Part shown: positions 8,962-17,162 of the stretch, piece after piece | How the letters are laid out: every line of letters begins with the position of its first letter | Position numbering within the stretch: the stretch's first letter is position 1 | Translations under genes and position numbers: made by a program | NCBI RefSeq assembly: GCF_001189965.1 | Contig: NZ_LFLU01000016.1 | Span: forward strand, 58,202-122,201 | Direction of reading: 5' to 3' | Source: Herbaspirillum rhizosphaerae | Lineage (GTDB): Bacteria > Pseudomonadota > Gammaproteobacteria > Burkholderiales > Burkholderiaceae_D | Length of the DNA stretch: 64,000 nucleotides | Notes under the pieces: model-generated | The model's input: only the letters and a program-made list of their open reading frames with translations | The model's database searches: none | What the model was told of the DNA's origin: nothing

Positions 8962-8995
8962 CGCTGCCGGTCGCTTTCAAGCGCGACCGGCAGCG
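8962..8995 (+). terminator. Hairpin after the orphan binding-protein gene
   Basis: A 13-bp perfect stem (CGCTGCCGGTCGC at 8962-8974 with its complement at 8983-8995) around an 8-base loop, followed by a pyrimidine-rich tract ending in TTT. It may reduce read-through into the thiolase gene at 9026. The U-run is poor, so termination efficiency is uncertain. Confidence 0.55.
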
Positions 8996-9025
8996 CTTCT
9001 TCCCTCTTTACCTGCAGGTCGCCTC

Positions 9026-10276
9026 ATGACAAAACCCGTCTATGTCGCCGGCATTGGTATGACGCCGCTGGGCAAGCATCTCGACAAATCCGTCAAACAA
9101 CTGAGCGCCGCCGCCGTCGGGCTGGCCTTGCGGGATGCCGGCATCGACAAGGACGCCATCGAAGCGGCGTGGTTCTGCAACACGCGCCAGGGAGCGCTGG
9201 AGGGACAGCATGGCGTGCGCGGCCAGGCCTCGCTGCGGGCGATGGGGTTCGAAGGTATTCCCATCTTCAACACCGATAATGCCTGCGCCAGTTCCAGCTC
9301 GGGATTGATGCAAGCCTATGCCGCGGTGCGCGCCGGTTTGTATGAAGTCGCGTTGGTGGTCGGTACGGAAAAGATGAACTACCCGCACAAGCGCCAGGAG
9401 ATGTTCGAAGCCTTCAAAGGCAGCTGGGATCGCGACCTCGCCGACCGTCACATGCAGCAACTGCTGGCCATGGGCGCCGGCCTCGCCTTGCCGCCGGAAG
9501 CGACCGAAGCCAACAACGCCGCCGAGCGCAGCGTGTTCATGGACATCTATGCAGCGCAGGCGCATTTCCACATGAAGACCTTCGGCACCACGCAGCGCCA
9601 GATCGCCGCCGTCGCGGCGAAAAACCACTGGCACTCGCAATTCAATCCGCTGGCGCAATACCGCACGCCGATGAGCATAGAGGAAGTGCTGGCCGACAAG
9701 ATGATTGCATGGCCGATCACGCGCGCCATGTGCGCGCCGATGAGCGACGGCTCCTGTGCATTGGTGGTGATGTCGGACTGGGCGGTGAAAAAACTTGGCG
9801 ATGCGTCGCGCGCGATCAAAATCCGCGGCATCGCCGTCGGCAGCGGCACCGAGCGCGCGCCCGAGCAATACGACCGCCACCTGACCCGCCTCACGGCGCT
9901 CAAGGCCTACGACATGGCCGGCGTCGGTCCGCAGGATATTTCCGTCGCCGAGTTGCACGACGCCTCCGCCATCGCCGAAATCCTGCATGCCGAAAACGTC
10001 GGCTTCTGCGCCTACGGCGACGGTGGTCCGCTGGCCGAGAGCGGCGACACCAGGCTGGGCGGACGCTTGCCGATCAACGTCTCCGGCGGCCTGCTCTCCA
10101 AAGGCCATCCGATCGGCGCGACCGGCGCGATCCAGATCCATGAACTGGTCACGCAGCTGCGCGGCGAAGCCGGCCCGCGGCAAGTGGCAGGCGCGCGAAT
10201 GGGACTGGCGGAAAACGGCGGGGGATTTTACGGACTGGAAGAAGCGGCGTGCGTGGTGACGATACTGGAAAAATAA
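9026..10276 (+). CDS. Thiolase-family protein (SCP2-type, second copy)
   Basis: A 416-aa SCP2-type thiolase. DNACASSSSG places the nucleophilic Cys at about residue 88, VAELHDAS is the middle motif and SKGHPIGATGA is near the C-terminus. It differs from the copy at 2214 (NNNCATGS; ELHDCF), including loss of the Cys in the ELHD motif, so the two are unlikely to be redundant. It follows the orphan binding protein by 116 bp with a hairpin between, and may be transcribed separately. It would release acetyl-CoA or propionyl-CoA from a 3-oxoacyl-CoA; the substrate is unknown. Confidence 0.88.
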   Translation: MTKPVYVAGIGMTPLGKHLDKSVKQLSAAAVGLALRDAGIDKDAIEAAWFCNTRQGALEGQHGVRGQASLRAMGFEGIPIFNTDNACASSSSGLMQAYAAVRAGLYEVALVVGTEKMNYPHKRQEMFEAFKGSWDRDLADRHMQQLLAMGAGLALPPEATEANNAAERSVFMDIYAAQAHFHMKTFGTTQRQIAAVAAKNHWHSQFNPLAQYRTPMSIEEVLADKMIAWPITRAMCAPMSDGSCALVVMSDWAVKKLGDASRAIKIRGIAVGSGTERAPEQYDRHLTRLTALKAYDMAGVGPQDISVAELHDASAIAEILHAENVGFCAYGDGGPLAESGDTRLGGRLPINVSGGLLSKGHPIGATGAIQIHELVTQLRGEAGPRQVAGARMGLAENGGGFYGLEEAACVVTILEK

Positions 10277-10298
10277 AATATGCAGATCGCAGGAAACA

Positions 10299-10553
10299 TC
10301 ACGGCGCAGTAAGCTGCTCCAGCCTGGTCAGATAGAACATTCCCGCCTCGCGGCTGTCGCCGCACATCTCCGCAGACGCCTGCAAGCCGGAGCAACACGC
10401 AGGCCGCTCCGGCTTGCCGAAAATCGCACAGCGCAAATCTTCCATCAGCTGCACGCACGGCACACCCGCCGGCTTGCCGTTGGGCATGCCGGGAATCGGG
10501 CTGGAGATGGAAGGCGCCGTGCAGCAGGCGCCGCAGTGAGGACGGCAGTTCAT
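10299..10553 (-). CDS. YkgJ-family cysteine-cluster protein
   Basis: A short Cys-rich protein (84 aa from this ATG) with the motif CRPHCGACC at the N-terminus, then [32 protein letters not shown] and EMCG, matching E. coli YkgJ closely. The cysteines suggest a metal or Fe-S site; the family's function is not firmly known. The frame is open 48 bases further upstream to a TTG at 10601, but the ATG leaves the conserved cluster at the very N-terminus and is preferred. No strong ribosome binding site is seen for either start. It is convergent with the thiolase gene, 22 bp away. Confidence 0.75.
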   Translation of the reverse strand: MNCRPHCGACCTAPSISSPIPGMPNGKPAGVPCVQLMEDLRCAIFGKPERPACCSGLQASAEMCGDSREAGMFYLTRLEQLTAP

Positions 10554-10616
10554 GTCGGTGAGATCCGGGAGAAGGACGGCATTGTACGACGAATGCGCCA
10601 ACGCCGGCCTTCATTG

Positions 10617-11504
10617 CTAACGTCGCAAGAACATGGCCTTGACGACATGTGCGGCAATCGCGGGATTTTCCTTCATGCGCCGCGTGCTGTAACCGTACCA
10701 GTCATTGCCGTAAGGTAAATAAATACGCACCAAGTAGCCCTGTTCCTTAAGCCGGTCGCGCAAAGGCTCGCACACGCCGAGCAGCATCTGGAATTCAAAC
10801 TGCGACCTGGCCACGCCGCGTCGTTCCGCCAGGGCAGTAACCTGGCGAATCAATGCCGCATCATGCGTTGCGACGCTGACAAATGTTCCGCTCTCGAAGC
10901 AGCGTTCCACATGCTGCAAGAAATACGGATTGATGGCGGCACGATCGCTCTGCGCTCCCGGCACCAGATGCTGCGGTTGCTCGAGATAGATGCCTTTGCA
11001 GATGCGCAGCCTGCTGCCGTGCGCCAGCAAGCGTTCCAGATCAACGCCCGTACGGCGCAGATACGCTTGCAACGCGATACTGACCTGACGGCCGGCTGCA
11101 TGCAGGCCGTTGAATAGCGAAATTTCCATATCGGTGCAGCTGACGTCTTCCATGTCGATACAGACGGCGGTGCCGCAATCTTCAGCAGCCTGCACGATGC
11201 GCCCGACTGCCTGTTCGCAATACTGCGGGTCAAGCAACAAACCCAGCGCGCTCGGCTTGACCGAGACGGTGGCGTCGAGGCCGTGGGCGCCGATGGCGTC
11301 CAATGTTTCCAGGTAGGCGCCGACGCCGGCTTCCGCCTGCGTCAGGTTGGCGATGGACTCGCCGAGTACATCAACGGTGACGCCAAACCCTTGGCGGTTC
11401 AAGCTGCGCATGCGTTGCACGGCTTGCTCCAGCGTCGCGCCGACAATATAGCGTTGGGAAATCTTTTGCACCAGGGTGCGCGGAATACTAGGGCCTGTTA
11501 ACAA
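10617..11504 (-). CDS. Proline dehydrogenase (5' end displaced by a MITE)
   Basis: A monofunctional FAD-dependent proline dehydrogenase of the PutA PRODH-domain type, oxidising L-proline to pyrroline-5-carboxylate at the membrane. TIM-barrel segments are recognisable (TVSVKPSALGL, DMEDV, then near the C-terminus YLPYGNDWYGYSTRR, the FAD/proline-binding region). The frame now opens at a TTG inside a 274-bp inverted-repeat insertion, giving 295 aa. Removing the insertion and one CTAG restores an in-frame N-terminus from an ATG at 11806 (MQFINRWMAHAIPS, joining IPRTLVQ) with GGAG upstream. About 13 native N-terminal residues are lost. Whether the gene is still translated is uncertain. Confidence 0.85.
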   Translation of the reverse strand: MLTGPSIPRTLVQKISQRYIVGATLEQAVQRMRSLNRQGFGVTVDVLGESIANLTQAEAGVGAYLETLDAIGAHGLDATVSVKPSALGLLLDPQYCEQAVGRIVQAAEDCGTAVCIDMEDVSCTDMEISLFNGLHAAGRQVSIALQAYLRRTGVDLERLLAHGSRLRICKGIYLEQPQHLVPGAQSDRAAINPYFLQHVERCFESGTFVSVATHDAALIRQVTALAERRGVARSQFEFQMLLGVCEPLRDRLKEQGYLVRIYLPYGNDWYGYSTRRMKENPAIAAHVVKAMFLRR

Positions 11505-11769
11505 TTAATTTACGAGTGCGAACGTGCGGCCGGCGTTGACTGCCTAGGCGCAGCGACGCGTCGTAGCGGTGCTACCGAAGTTACAACTCCTTGGAGCTGC
11601 AACAACGGCAGGCGACGCCGGCGGCCGTTCCCGAAGGGTTGTTCCCTGAAAGCGCGCTGGCGGCGTTGCATGGCTTGCAGGTGGGCCCACCACCTGCTGC
11701 GCCACGCGCCTTGCCAGCACGCTTTCAGGGAACAACGCATCTCGCAAATTAATTGTTAACAGGCCCTAG
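11488..11769. mobile_element. 274-bp MITE with CTAG target duplication, inserted in proline dehydrogenase
   Basis: The element proper is 11492-11765, flanked by CTAG at 11488-11491 and 11766-11769. The terminal inverted repeats are identical for 20 bases counted inward from the CTAG (GGCCTGTTAACAATTAATTT) and imperfect for about 10 more. Inside is a second inverted repeat (GTTCCCTGAAAGCG followed by CGCTGG or TGCTGG) and a central GGTGGGCCCACC hairpin, so the whole element could fold back on itself. It has no transposase. A 4-bp CTAG duplication is typical of the IS5 group. Excision in silico restores an open reading frame, which confirms the boundaries. Confidence 0.85.
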
Positions 11770-11806
11770 GAATGGCGTGCGCCATCCAGCGATTGATGAA
11801 TTGCAT
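11770..11806 (-). other. Stranded native 5' end of proline dehydrogenase
   Basis: On the minus strand an ATG at 11806, preceded by GGAG, opens the codons for MQFINRWMAHAIP and then runs into the inverted-repeat element. Joining these codons to the body at 11487 across one CTAG gives a continuous frame. This is direct evidence of the pre-insertion gene. Confidence 0.8.
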
Positions 11807-12050
11807 CTTTAACTCCATGACAATGACGACGTGCTTCGTCCGACGCCGTTGACGGCGTCAAAAAAATGAGCGAAGCAAGGAAGGCCGGAATTGATCCGGC
11901 CAATCAGGCGACACGCGAGCGGCAAGGTGCCGCTTCAGCGAGGCGCGATCAGGAAATTGTCAGTGGGGGCCAGGCGGCGCGATGCATGTTGGTCTTCTCG
12001 GGTTATTGCAGCAACAGGCCGTGATGATAACCCGAGAATTCAAATTCGCC

Positions 12051-14144
12051 TCAGAAGCGGTAACGCATCGACAGATTCACCTGCGTCTTCGCCACCGGAT
12101 CGATCAGCAAGCCGGCCGTGCTGCCCACCGCGACTTCGCTGCTGTACTGGTGCGGTTGCAGGACGAAGGCAGCAGTCCAGTCGAACTTGCCGATGCTGTA
12201 TGTGCTGCGCAGATCGTAGCGGGAATACGGACGCGAATAACTCTTCACCAGCGGCGTTCCGGAAAAATACGGCACCCCGGAAATGAAGTAGGCGTCTGCG
12301 TTTAACAACAGCTTGCCCGCCGCGAACGGCGTGCTGTAGGCGGCGCCGGCTTTGTAGGTGTCGCGCGGGACCGACAGGTCGCTGGCGGTGCCCGGCGCCG
12401 CGCTGTTGATGTGGGCGCGGATGATGCGGCCTAAGCTGCCGTACACGCTGAAGTCGTCAGTGATGTCGTAGCTGCTGTCGACTTCCCAGCCGTCGCGCGT
12501 GGTATTGCCGACCGGTCCGAACACGTTGGGGGCGATCTGCGCGATTTCGCTATCGTTGACGGTATGGTAGCTGGCTGCCGACATGCGCCAGCGGGAGGTC
12601 GGGCGCAAATTGAAGCCGAAGTCGTAGGAGGTGACTTTCGACGGTTTCAGATCAGGGAACGATGTGCCGCCGCTCGCGCCCAGCGGGCCCAGCGATCCGC
12701 TCGGGCTGAGTTCGCTCTGCGCCGGCGAACGGAAGCCGCTGCCGCTGTTTGCAAACAAATCCAGATTGCTGACCGGCGTCCACACCACGCCGAATTTCGG
12801 CGTAGCGACGGATTGCTTGTAACTCAGCGACGCCGCCGGCAATTTGCGGTTGGTGATGTCGTAGTCGAAGGAATCCAGCCGCAAGCCCGCCAGCAGCTTG
12901 ATGCTGTCGACCGGTTTGTACTGCCCCTGCGCGAACACGCCGTAAGTCACCAGATCGAGGTCCTGATCGAAAGTGTAGTTGGCGCCGGGAAGGCTATTCG
13001 GCCAATTCTGGTTGAGCGCGCTGCCGACGTCGCGGCGGATGTCGGCGCCGATCGACAAGGCCGCCTTGTCGCCGAACAGCATGTCGTAGACGCTGCGCGC
13101 GCCCATGATGCGGCGATCGTCTGCGGCAACGTTGAGCGCCGTCGTGCCGGCGCCGGTGGCGCGGCGACGCTGATAGTCTTCGACATAGGCCGAGACACGC
13201 AGCCCCTCGGCACCGCTGGCCGGCGCGCGCGACAGCACCAGGCTGCTGCGGCGCGAATCGCCCCACAAGGGCGGTGCAGTCGGATCGCGTTGCGTATCGC
13301 TGATTTTGCCGCTGCGCAGATCGTTGACGTTGAGGAAACCGGCGGCGTTCCAGTCGGCCTTTTGATAGGCGGCGCGCAGGGCCCACAGGCTGTCGCCGTA
13401 GAGCATCGACTCTTTGATGAAGATGCTGCCGCGGCGGCCGTCGCTGTTGTCGCGAAAGCCGTCGGTCTGGTACAGATCGGCGACGATCAGCGACTGGATC
13501 GGCCCCGATTTACCCGACAGCACGGCATTGAGCCGCTTCGTGCCCTGGCTGCCAACGGTGATGCCGATACTGTTTTCCGCCGCATTGCGCGTCGTGATGT
13601 TGACCGCGCCGGCGCGGTTCTGGTCGCCGTACAGTGCAGAGAACGGTCCCTTGATCACCTCGATGCTGTCGATCATTTCCGGCGTGAGCCAGGACATGTC
13701 GTTCATGCCGTGGTTGATCGCGGAGGACGGCACATTCTGCGGTACGCCGTCGATGTACACGGCCGTATCCGCGCCATGCGACGAACTGAAAAATCCGCGC
13801 ATCTTTATCGAGTTGCCGATATCGCCCTGGTCGAGCGTGTGCGCCATGATGCCCGGCACGCGGCGCAGCAGGTCGGAGATGTCGCGGCCGACATTGGTGC
13901 GGTCGATTTCCGCGCGATCGATCACGGTCACGCCGGTCGGCAGGCTGGCGGCATCGTTGCTGACGACGGACTTGCTGATATTTTTTGCGTCGTTCTTGCC
14001 GGCGCTGACCGAGATTTCAGGCAGGCTGTTGTTGCCGCCTGCTTCGGTTTGTTGCGCCGCTGCGGTCATCGTTACGCCCGCGGCGAGTACGCCGAGTGAA
14101 TAGCGGCGGCCGTTCTTTACCGCGTTCTTGATGGTAGTTTTCAT
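12051..14144 (-). CDS. TonB-dependent outer-membrane receptor
   Basis: A 697-aa TonB-dependent receptor. Signal peptide (MKTTIKNAVKNG, then a hydrophobic stretch ending TAAAQQ), plug domain with the DAASLPTGVTVID and RVPGIMAHTLDQGD segments, then a beta-barrel ending in the aromatic RYRF typical of outer-membrane barrels. The ATG at 14144 is preceded by GGGGA and places the signal peptide first; the frame extends 75 bases further with charged residues that do not fit a leader. It lies 58 bp downstream of the DUF4198 gene, so the two are probably one operon. The pairing with DUF4198 suggests metal-ion or metal-chelate uptake; the substrate is not determined. Confidence 0.88.
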   Translation of the reverse strand: MKTTIKNAVKNGRRYSLGVLAAGVTMTAAAQQTEAGGNNSLPEISVSAGKNDAKNISKSVVSNDAASLPTGVTVIDRAEIDRTNVGRDISDLLRRVPGIMAHTLDQGDIGNSIKMRGFFSSSHGADTAVYIDGVPQNVPSSAINHGMNDMSWLTPEMIDSIEVIKGPFSALYGDQNRAGAVNITTRNAAENSIGITVGSQGTKRLNAVLSGKSGPIQSLIVADLYQTDGFRDNSDGRRGSIFIKESMLYGDSLWALRAAYQKADWNAAGFLNVNDLRSGKISDTQRDPTAPPLWGDSRRSSLVLSRAPASGAEGLRVSAYVEDYQRRRATGAGTTALNVAADDRRIMGARSVYDMLFGDKAALSIGADIRRDVGSALNQNWPNSLPGANYTFDQDLDLVTYGVFAQGQYKPVDSIKLLAGLRLDSFDYDITNRKLPAASLSYKQSVATPKFGVVWTPVSNLDLFANSGSGFRSPAQSELSPSGSLGPLGASGGTSFPDLKPSKVTSYDFGFNLRPTSRWRMSAASYHTVNDSEIAQIAPNVFGPVGNTTRDGWEVDSSYDITDDFSVYGSLGRIIRAHINSAAPGTASDLSVPRDTYKAGAAYSTPFAAGKLLLNADAYFISGVPYFSGTPLVKSYSRPYSRYDLRSTYSIGKFDWTAAFVLQPHQYSSEVAVGSTAGLLIDPVAKTQVNLSMRYRF

Positions 14145-14202
14145 GTGGTTCCCCGATATTGTTCTTCGTTGTTCTTTCTTTTTCTGCTTTCTCTGCTCTT
14201 TG

Positions 14203-14922
14203 TCAGTCGGCATGCTCATGCGACGCGTAGTCCGGCGTGAACGTCTTGCTCCCTTTCGGCTGCACGACGGTCAGGCCCAGGCGATGACGGATGCGCTGAT
14301 AGTGCAGCCCCTGGAAATCGCCGCTGATGTCTTCGAAATAGGTCGCTTCGACTACATAGTTTCCTCGCCAAGGGGTGGCGATCGTCAGCAGCCCGGCGTC
14401 ATCGGTTCTGATCTCGCTGATCCAGCCGTTGGGGGCGATTAGCTTGGCCTTGAACTGCGCCAGCGGCGCGCCTTTGAAGGTGAATTTCAGTTGATTCGGC
14501 GTCCCTGTGGGCACGCCGTCCAGATCCAGCGCCGCCGGAAATGCGCGATCGATCTGTACGTGACGCACGTAGAAATTCAATTTGAGAACGCCCAGCTTGT
14601 AGGCGCTCAGGTCTTTGACCGGGATCTGCAGATCCTGGCCGATCAGGCTCTCGGTTGCAGAAATCGCCAGAACGGATGCGAACCCGTCGTGCGTTTTCTT
14701 CAGGCTGCGTTCGACGATCACACCATTCTGGTGTTGTATTTTCCCGGTGAGGTTGGCGAATTCGTCGAGTCGGCCTGGCGACGTCTCCCGCACATTTTCA
14801 TCGACGCCGCCGAAATAGATCAGATTGCCTTTGGCCGTATTTTCGGACCAGAGATAGTGCGCTTGCGCCGGCATGGACGCGAACAGGGACAGGACTGCAA
14901 CGGCAGACAAGAGTGTTTTCAT
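14203..14922 (-). CDS. DUF4198-family periplasmic protein
   Basis: A 239-aa exported protein with a clear signal peptide (cleavage after AQA at about residue 21, leaving HYLW). The mature part resembles DUF4198 proteins (NikK-like), with the DLDGVPTGTPNQLKFTFKGAPLAQFKAKLIAPNG carboxypeptidase-regulatory-like segment in its second half. The C-terminus is His/Asp-rich (ASHEHAD). Family members accompany nickel or other metal uptake systems. Here it precedes a TonB receptor and follows a striking tandem dyad at 15008-15051. A periplasmic metal-handling role is inferred. Confidence 0.8.
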   Translation of the reverse strand: MKTLLSAVAVLSLFASMPAQAHYLWSENTAKGNLIYFGGVDENVRETSPGRLDEFANLTGKIQHQNGVIVERSLKKTHDGFASVLAISATESLIGQDLQIPVKDLSAYKLGVLKLNFYVRHVQIDRAFPAALDLDGVPTGTPNQLKFTFKGAPLAQFKAKLIAPNGWISEIRTDDAGLLTIATPWRGNYVVEATYFEDISGDFQGLHYQRIRHRLGLTVVQPKGSKTFTPDYASHEHAD

Positions 14923-15007
14923 TTTTCAGACGAGGTGGAAACGCGGTGGAGGAAGGCGCGATCGCGGCAATCCGGAGAGACATCTGCCGGATGCACGCGC
15001 GCATTAT

Positions 15008-15051
15008 TTGCAACAGTGTTGCATTATGCAGTAGATGCAACACTGTTGCAA
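15008..15051. promoter_or_regulatory. Tandem TGCAACA-N-TGTTGCA operator
   Basis: Two 15-bp palindromes, TGCAACAGTGTTGCA (15009-15023) and TGCAACACTGTTGCA (15036-15050), sit 27 bp centre to centre. With flanking bases they form a perfect 16-bp inverted pair (15008-15023 and 15036-15051). They lie 86 bp upstream of the DUF4198-TonB operon and 121 bp upstream of the divergent LysR gene. Size and symmetry fit a Fur-superfamily metal regulator such as Zur, but that assignment is inference. Confidence 0.65.
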
Positions 15052-15172
15052 TATGTGTTTTTGAAATGACAAGGCAGGCTCTTGCCGGCGTGTTTCCGCC
15101 TGCCGGCACGCGCTTTCCTGCGGCTGCGGCATAATCCTCAGAGAAACGACAACAAGACCAAAGGGAAGGCAC

Positions 15173-16081
15173 ATGACGCAGGACCTCAATGATCTGTACT
15201 ACTTCGCCGTGGTGGTGGAACATCGCGGCTTTGCCGCCGCCGGCCGCGCATTGGGCATCCCGAAGTCGAAACTGAGCCGGCGTATTGCACAGCTGGAAGA
15301 ACGCCTGGGCACGCGCCTGATCCAGCGCTCCACGCGCAGCCTGTCAGTGACCGAACTCGGTCAGAGCTATTACGAACATTGCAAGGCCATGCTGGTGGAA
15401 GCCGAAGCGGCGCAAGAAGCCATTGAACGCAATCGCGCGGAGCCGCAAGGCACGGTGCGCCTGACCTGTCCGGTGGCGCTGCTGCACGGTCGCGTGGGTG
15501 TGATGCTGGCGGATTTTTTGATGGAGCATCCGCGCGTGACCTTGCAGGTGGAATCGACCAACCGCCGGGTCGACGTCATCAACGAAGGCGTCGATATCGC
15601 CTTGCGCGTGCGTTTACCGCCGCTGGAAGACAGCGACCTGGTGCTGAAGACGTTCGGCGTGCGTCACTGGTGCCTGACGGCGAGTCCGGCGCTGCTGGAA
15701 AAATGCCGAGTGCCGGAGGTGCCGGCCGACCTGCACCGCTTCCCCAGCCTGAGCATGACGATTCCAGCGGAAGATCACGTCTGGTATCTGGAAAACACCG
15801 ACGGCGAAACGGCGTCCATCCGTTACAACCCGCGCATGATGACGGACGACACAACCGCCCTGAAACGCGCAGCCGTGGCCGGCGCCGGCATTGTGTTCCT
15901 GCCGACGATGGTGGTGATCGATGAGTTGAGAAACGGCACCCTGGTCAAGGTCTTGCCGGAATGGGCGCCGAAGTCCGGCATCATCCATGCCGTATATTCG
16001 TCGCGCCGCTTTCTGTTGCCCTCGGTGCGGCAGCTGATCGATTTTCTGGCGAAGCGTTTTGAAGATCTGGAAGATTACTAG
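15173..16081 (+). CDS. LysR-family transcriptional regulator
   Basis: A 302-aa LysR regulator. The winged helix-turn-helix occupies about residues 1-65 (YYFAVVVEHRGFAAAGRALG, then KSKLSRRIAQLEERLG), followed by the two-lobed effector domain from about residue 90. A GGGAAGG sequence precedes the ATG. It is convergent with the pirin gene 11 bp beyond its stop; LysR-pirin neighbours are common in proteobacteria, so the pirin may be its target. It is divergent from the DUF4198-TonB pair across the tandem dyad, but that dyad does not look like a typical LysR T-N11-A site. The inducer is unknown. Confidence 0.92.
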   Translation: MTQDLNDLYYFAVVVEHRGFAAAGRALGIPKSKLSRRIAQLEERLGTRLIQRSTRSLSVTELGQSYYEHCKAMLVEAEAAQEAIERNRAEPQGTVRLTCPVALLHGRVGVMLADFLMEHPRVTLQVESTNRRVDVINEGVDIALRVRLPPLEDSDLVLKTFGVRHWCLTASPALLEKCRVPEVPADLHRFPSLSMTIPAEDHVWYLENTDGETASIRYNPRMMTDDTTALKRAAVAGAGIVFLPTMVVIDELRNGTLVKVLPEWAPKSGIIHAVYSSRRFLLPSVRQLIDFLAKRFEDLEDY

Positions 16082-16092
16082 AACGTATTTCG

Positions 16093-16917
16093 TCAGGCCG
16101 GGACGACGTTGGTCGCCGGCACAGACATCGCCGGAAAATTGATCGGTTCGCCGCTCAGCAGCAGCGCCGTCGTATGGGCATGGGTCTCCAGGAACAGGCC
16201 TTCTCCTTGCGCATCCAGCATGACCACTTCACCGCTGCGCGCAGCCTGATCGCCGTTGATGGTGACTGAACCGCTGAGGATGGCCAGCAGCAGCGTGCGC
16301 CCTTCCACGGTTTTCAATTCGCTGGCGCAACGCGATTTCAGTTGCAGCTCCCACACGTCGAACGACGACGAGGTCGGCATGGCGCCGCGATGGTTTGCGC
16401 AATTGCCGGCGATGACACGAATGCGACCGCCGTCATCGGGCAAGGCCAGCGTCGGTATGCTGTGGCCGGCGACAATTTTTTCGGCAAGCGCCTGATGCGG
16501 GCAAGTTGACAGCGGCATCGGCAGATCGATCCAAAGCTGCAGCATCTCGATCACGTCGCCGCGCCGCGTGCCGACCGGCGTGTAGCGTCCCGGCGCCTGG
16601 CCGTCGGAGACGGTAACCCACTGCACGTCGCCGGCGCCGATGGTTTCCGTCTTGCCGGCGGCATCGGTGTATTCAAGCTGGCCTTGATAGACCATGGTCA
16701 GCATCTTGCAATTGCTATAGGCATGGGGCCTGACGGCGATGGCGTTCGCGGCAGTCGGCGCCGAAGCGGGCACCGGTATCGGCGCAACATGGTCGAGCGA
16801 CAGGAAGGGACTGACATGCCGTCCCAGCGTGCGCTGCGAAAATAGCGTGCGCGCCAGCAAGCCGTCGCCGATGCGATGTTGCCGGGTGCCGCTGTAGATG
16901 CCGAGAATTTTTTTCAT
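16093..16917 (-). CDS. Pirin-family protein
   Basis: A 274-aa bicupin of the pirin type. The N-terminal cupin carries VSPFLSLDHVAP near residue 35 and a PHAYSN segment near 65, where metal-binding histidines of the family occur. It lacks the full PHPHRG motif of typical pirins (RPHAYSNCKM), so quercetinase-type metal binding may be altered. The C-terminal cupin has SGSVTINGD and GEVVMLDAQGEGLFLE. GGAGGG just upstream supports the ATG. It is convergent with the LysR gene. Pirins are linked to redox sensing or to quercetin dioxygenase activity; the role here is not known. Confidence 0.82.
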   Translation of the reverse strand: MKKILGIYSGTRQHRIGDGLLARTLFSQRTLGRHVSPFLSLDHVAPIPVPASAPTAANAIAVRPHAYSNCKMLTMVYQGQLEYTDAAGKTETIGAGDVQWVTVSDGQAPGRYTPVGTRRGDVIEMLQLWIDLPMPLSTCPHQALAEKIVAGHSIPTLALPDDGGRIRVIAGNCANHRGAMPTSSSFDVWELQLKSRCASELKTVEGRTLLLAILSGSVTINGDQAARSGEVVMLDAQGEGLFLETHAHTTALLLSGEPINFPAMSVPATNVVPA

Positions 16918-17035
16918 GATTCGCCCTCCTGCTGTTGCGTCCCGTGTCTGTTCACGAAGGAAGGCGCTTCAGGAGTAACACAAGAGTGAAACAACAGAGG
17001 TGCAACAAAGACATGACGGGTGCTGCGGACATCCG

Positions 17036-17075
17036 CTTGCGAGATCAGAAGGCGGGGGACGACTGATCTCGCAAG
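17036..17075. repeat. 13-bp perfect inverted repeat upstream of pirin
   Basis: CTTGCGAGATCAG (17036-17048) is repeated as its exact complement at 17063-17075 with a 14-base spacer. It lies between the small exported-protein gene (minus strand, ending at 17163) and the pirin start (16917). No U-run follows in either direction, so it may be an operator or an mRNA structure rather than an intrinsic terminator. Confidence 0.5.
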
Positions 17076-17162
17076 GGTGTAAAACGACGCCTGGCAAGAG
17101 GCGGGAGAAAACTGAGGAAGCGGCGGAAACGGTCGAAAGAACAACTGTCCGTCATGCCGGTC

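Noticed and set aside
11841..11868. GACGCCG-TTGA-CGGCGTC hairpin with a run of A
   Set aside because: For transcription in either direction the U-run is on the wrong side, so it is not an intrinsic terminator.
11996..12034. Inverted repeat TCTCGGGTTAT / ATAACCCGAGA after the TonB receptor gene
   Set aside because: Placed where a terminator would be, but the loop is long and no U-run follows; left unassigned.
12564..14099. 511-codon frame on the plus strand opposite the TonB receptor
   Set aside because: Antisense shadow with low-complexity Arg/Ala composition and no ribosome binding site; the receptor reads clearly on the minus strand.
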